From Phoronis australis (lineage: Eukaryota; Phoronida; Phoronidae), in contig NMRA01000061.1 of assembly GCA_002633005.1 (NCBI GenBank), forward strand, positions 773,781 to 837,780: a stretch of 64,000 bases of DNA. Direction: 5' to 3'. A program made the position numbers and the translations under genes. Every line of letters starts with the position of its first letter. Positions within the stretch are counted from its first letter, which is position 1. The notes under the pieces are model-generated. The model was not told the DNA's origin. It searched no databases and was given only the letters and a program-made list of their open reading frames with translations. Below are positions 61,830 to 64,000 of the stretch, in pieces.

Positions 61830-62740
61830 ATCAATTAACGGCGAACAATATCACCAAACTCCCCTTCTCTTCTGTGAAGTATTGCAGCTCCCCCTCTTTT
61901 AGCTTCCAGTTGGCTTACGTAAAAGGGAATGTCCCATCGTCAAACTCTTTCAGTAAGGCTGGCCATTGCTTTAGCTTCTTGAATGCCCGGTCATGAATAT
62001 CGGTCCACACAAGTTCCTTAGGCTGGCCTGTATTCAATAAACCTGTCAACGGCGTGAGTATCTGTGCATAGTGAGGCACAAACTTTTGGTAAGCCCTAGG
62101 AATGGACGTACTTCAGTCTTGGTAGAAGACGTTGGTCCTTTCTGGATCCTCATTATCTTTTGGTCCTCCATAGCTATCTGGTTCGTTCAGCCTGATGCCG
62201 AAGGAATTCCAAGTCCTGATATCTAATTCTGCATTTCGACAGATTTACTGTCGAGCCTGTTTGTTTGACCGTCTAAAACAAGTCTCTCAGTGTACGGAGA
62301 TGCTGTCTCCAGATGAAAGTGTGGAGTAAGACGTAATCAACATACTGCTCGAAATTATCTGAGCCTACTAACATCCTCCTCATTATCCTGTTGAATGTAG
62401 AAGCCAACTTCACCAAACCAAATAACAATCTTAAGAACTGGTAACAGCCCCTGGAGTAACAAATGCGGTTTTCTCTTTACTCGCCACATCCATGGGAATT
62501 GCCAGTAGTTCTTTCTGAAGTCGAACTTCATAAAGAAACATTGACCATGGAGAGTCTGCATAATACCTTCAGGAGTGCCATTCGTTCGTTGTCAAATTTA
62601 GTCACTGCATTTAGCCGTCGGTATTCAACACAGAACCTTGTGCTGCCACCCTTTTCAGTCACCAAAACTACAAGAGGGCTGTAAGCTGAAGAGTAAAATT
62701 CAATGATGTGATGTTCATCTTTAACATTTTTGCAATTCCT
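61830..62740 (-). pseudogene. Gypsy-type reverse transcriptase and RNase H relic
   Basis: On the minus strand, broken frames give the RT palm (KFDFRKNYWQFP at about 62510-62545). The catalytic box is near 62345, where YVDY replaces YVDD. Then come the connection (PHYAQILTPLTGLL near 62050) and the beginning of RNase H near 61880 with its first acidic residue lost. At least six stops or frame changes occur. It follows directly after the linker of the integrase fragment, so in this element RT is downstream of integrase. Confidence 0.75.
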
Positions 62741-62746
62741 TCTTCA

Positions 62747-63280
62747 CTAGGTCCTGAGTAGTGTACGGCATTGGCGTGGCCTCACTCTCACTGGTTGTTG
62801 CTCTGTCGTCAACTCGACGACGTGGCTGGCTAAATCGGTTTCTCCTGGTGAACCTCCAGCTACGCCACCTTCATCAAGAAGGATCGATTCGTCTATATCA
62901 CATTCTTCATCTTTGTCTGCAATGTTCTCAGCCTCGCGTTCGTGATTTTCCTTCAACAGATTGGCTTTGAAGATTTTAATTTTGCCGTTCGTGTTAATAG
63001 TGTTGTCCATACGGTTGACTGCTTCTGTAACTTGGTATGGCCCCTTCGACTGCAGGTTGAGCTTCTTGTGGTATGTGTGAAGTATTCCAACACTCTTTGC
63101 TTCACTCAAAACTACCTATTTCTGGTTTCCTTGTCGTAGTCATGCTTGTGAATACATTATACAAGCTTTTTTCTAGCCAACTCGCAGGCATCATCTAAGC
63201 GGTTCCTGAGCTCGAAGACATACTGGTAAGTAATTCGAACTTCGTTTTCGTTTTTCCCAGCTCGCTCAGGATTTGCATTG
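62747..63280 (-). pseudogene. Integrase C-terminal part and linker joined to RT start
   Basis: The frame at 63109-62747 starts in the post-catalytic integrase domain (KGPYQVTEAVNRMDN, then KIKIFKANLL). It passes through an acidic linker (DKDEECDIDESILLDEGG) and reaches a segment (VELTTEQQPVRVRPRQ) that has the character of an RT N-terminus. A stop at 62747 and a frame change follow, after which RT pieces continue. The unbroken passage from integrase tail to RT head in one frame shows the domain order INT-RT. Upstream (63280-63110) the frame is broken but still integrase-like (ELRNRLDDACELA). Confidence 0.75.
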
Positions 63281-63286
63281 GGACTC

Positions 63287-63720
63287 TTACTGTGTTGCTG
63301 TATAGCAACACAAAGGATGAAAATTCTGTACTTTATCGGGGAAATGCAGGTAAGAAAGCAGGACAGCTGGCAGATACCAGTCCCAATCCCTTAGTCTTTC
63401 TTGACACACCTTCTTCAGCATGCCTTTGAGTACACCTTTGAATCGTCCATACAACCCGTTACACCGTGGATTGTAAGGGGTTATATACAGATGATGTGCG
63501 CTCACGTGCCTGCTGGCCTTCATCAGTTTCCACGAAAACTCAGGCTCTCTCTTGGGAGCCTTACTTCACTGTAGACTTCTAACATCGCTTCAGTCACATG
63601 ATCCGGCTCAATCTTCGGCAGCTCCGCTGCTTCGCGGTATCTGATAGCAAACTCTACCACCGTGAAAGTATGCCTGTTTCCTTTGTCAGAAACTACAGAT
63701 ATAGGGCCAATCAGATCCAT
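63287..63720 (-). pseudogene. Gypsy-type integrase core, broken
   Basis: Two frames, 63720-63523 and 63523-63287, cover the integrase catalytic core. The first Asp is in MDLIGPISVV. The second Asp region (usually SDRG) reads SFRG and is followed by a frame change. The third catalytic residue, Glu in the usual VERF segment, is replaced by Gly (LYGRF). ITPYNPRCNGL and the downstream RDWDWYLPA segment confirm the family. The fold would be inactive. The N-terminal zinc finger of integrase and any gag or protease upstream are not visible. Confidence 0.8.
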
Positions 63721-63774
63721 CGCTTAATTAGCGCTTTTTTCGCTTTGCCTGAGCCCTGGGCCCGGTGCCTAATG

Positions 63775-63930
63775 TCAGACTCGAACTCGAACTCGGACTC
63801 GAAAATTTCTACTCGAAATCTGTCTCAGTCGAGTCGAACTCGAAATTGCGTGCCCAATGTTCACTTTCGAGTCGACTCGAAATCGAGTTTACTCGAGAAA
63901 TCGTACTCGAGTTACCAAGGAACTCTCCTG
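63775..63930. repeat. ACTCGA-rich simple repeat
   Basis: The hexamer ACTCGA and its reverse complement TCGAGT recur about a dozen times (AACTCGAACTCGGACTCGAA and onward), with no fixed period. It lies just upstream of the integrase relic, near where the element's 5' sequence should be. Confidence 0.65.
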
Positions 63931-64000
63931 TGTTGTGAATTACATAAAAATAATTTTCTGCGAGAAGTGCGCCCTCTACTACGTGATCGTCTGCTTTTGA

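Overview
This looks like nuclear DNA from a marine invertebrate, most likely a non-vertebrate deuterostome (hemichordate, echinoderm or cephalochordate). That assignment is inference, with modest confidence. It rests on low GC, a high load of many different repeats, single exons with metazoan splice signals, symmetric phase 1-1 domain exons (WSC, fibronectin III), an ISL2EU-type DNA transposon, and a Ty3/gypsy relic with integrase upstream of reverse transcriptase, an order described for deuterostome Gmr1-like elements. No bacterial operons, rRNA, tRNA or CRISPR were recognised. The assembly carries eight single-N joins, several flanked by duplicated sequence that is probably artefactual.

Layout. 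1-6.3 kb: unique DNA, a misplaced 1,021-bp duplicate, then a truncated copy of a 5-kb inverted-repeat element (called family A here). 6.3-13.4 kb: no recognisable gene, with dispersed repeats. 13.4-15.75 kb: a diverged tandem repeat carrying four perfect DR1-type nuclear-receptor motifs, then a hairpin minisatellite. 17.9-18.35 kb: dispersed repeat. 19.0-20.1 kb: decayed C2H2-finger gene. 23.7-24.0 kb: WSC-domain exon (minus). 24.1-25.2 kb: short tandem repeats and a diverged array of CTCF-core-like sites. 25.47-30.66 kb and 32.34-37.43 kb: two near-complete family A elements in opposite orientation around a 1.7-kb spacer. 37.4-39.36 kb: broken gypsy element (plus). 39.4-45.7 kb: ISL2EU-like transposon with a DDE_Tnp_4 transposase exon (plus), intact over what is visible, facing a broken SAP-SWIM-YqaJ nuclease gene (minus). 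45.7-46.8 kb: second copy of the repeat seen at 9.6 kb. 49.2-50.17 kb: array of six regularly spaced CTCF-core-like motifs. 51.1-52.8 kb: repeat D plus a family A fragment. 52.8-53.05 kb: 31-bp minisatellite. 56.1-56.3 kb: broken THAP domain. 56.5-58.1 kb: gypsy LTR, primer site, gag and protease (minus). 59.09-59.34 kb: FN3 exon (minus). 61.8-63.7 kb: gypsy pol relic in INT-RT-RNase H order (minus).

How it fits together. The only likely host coding sequence is the FN3 and WSC exons, both on the minus strand with compatible phases. They may belong to one extracellular modular protein whose long introns are filled with transposons. The ISL2EU pair is the only mobile system with a catalytic enzyme that looks complete over the visible part; its partner nuclease is broken. 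The repeats carry regulatory-looking motifs (CTCF-like, DR1, ETS/CRE). Whether those work cannot be told from sequence alone.
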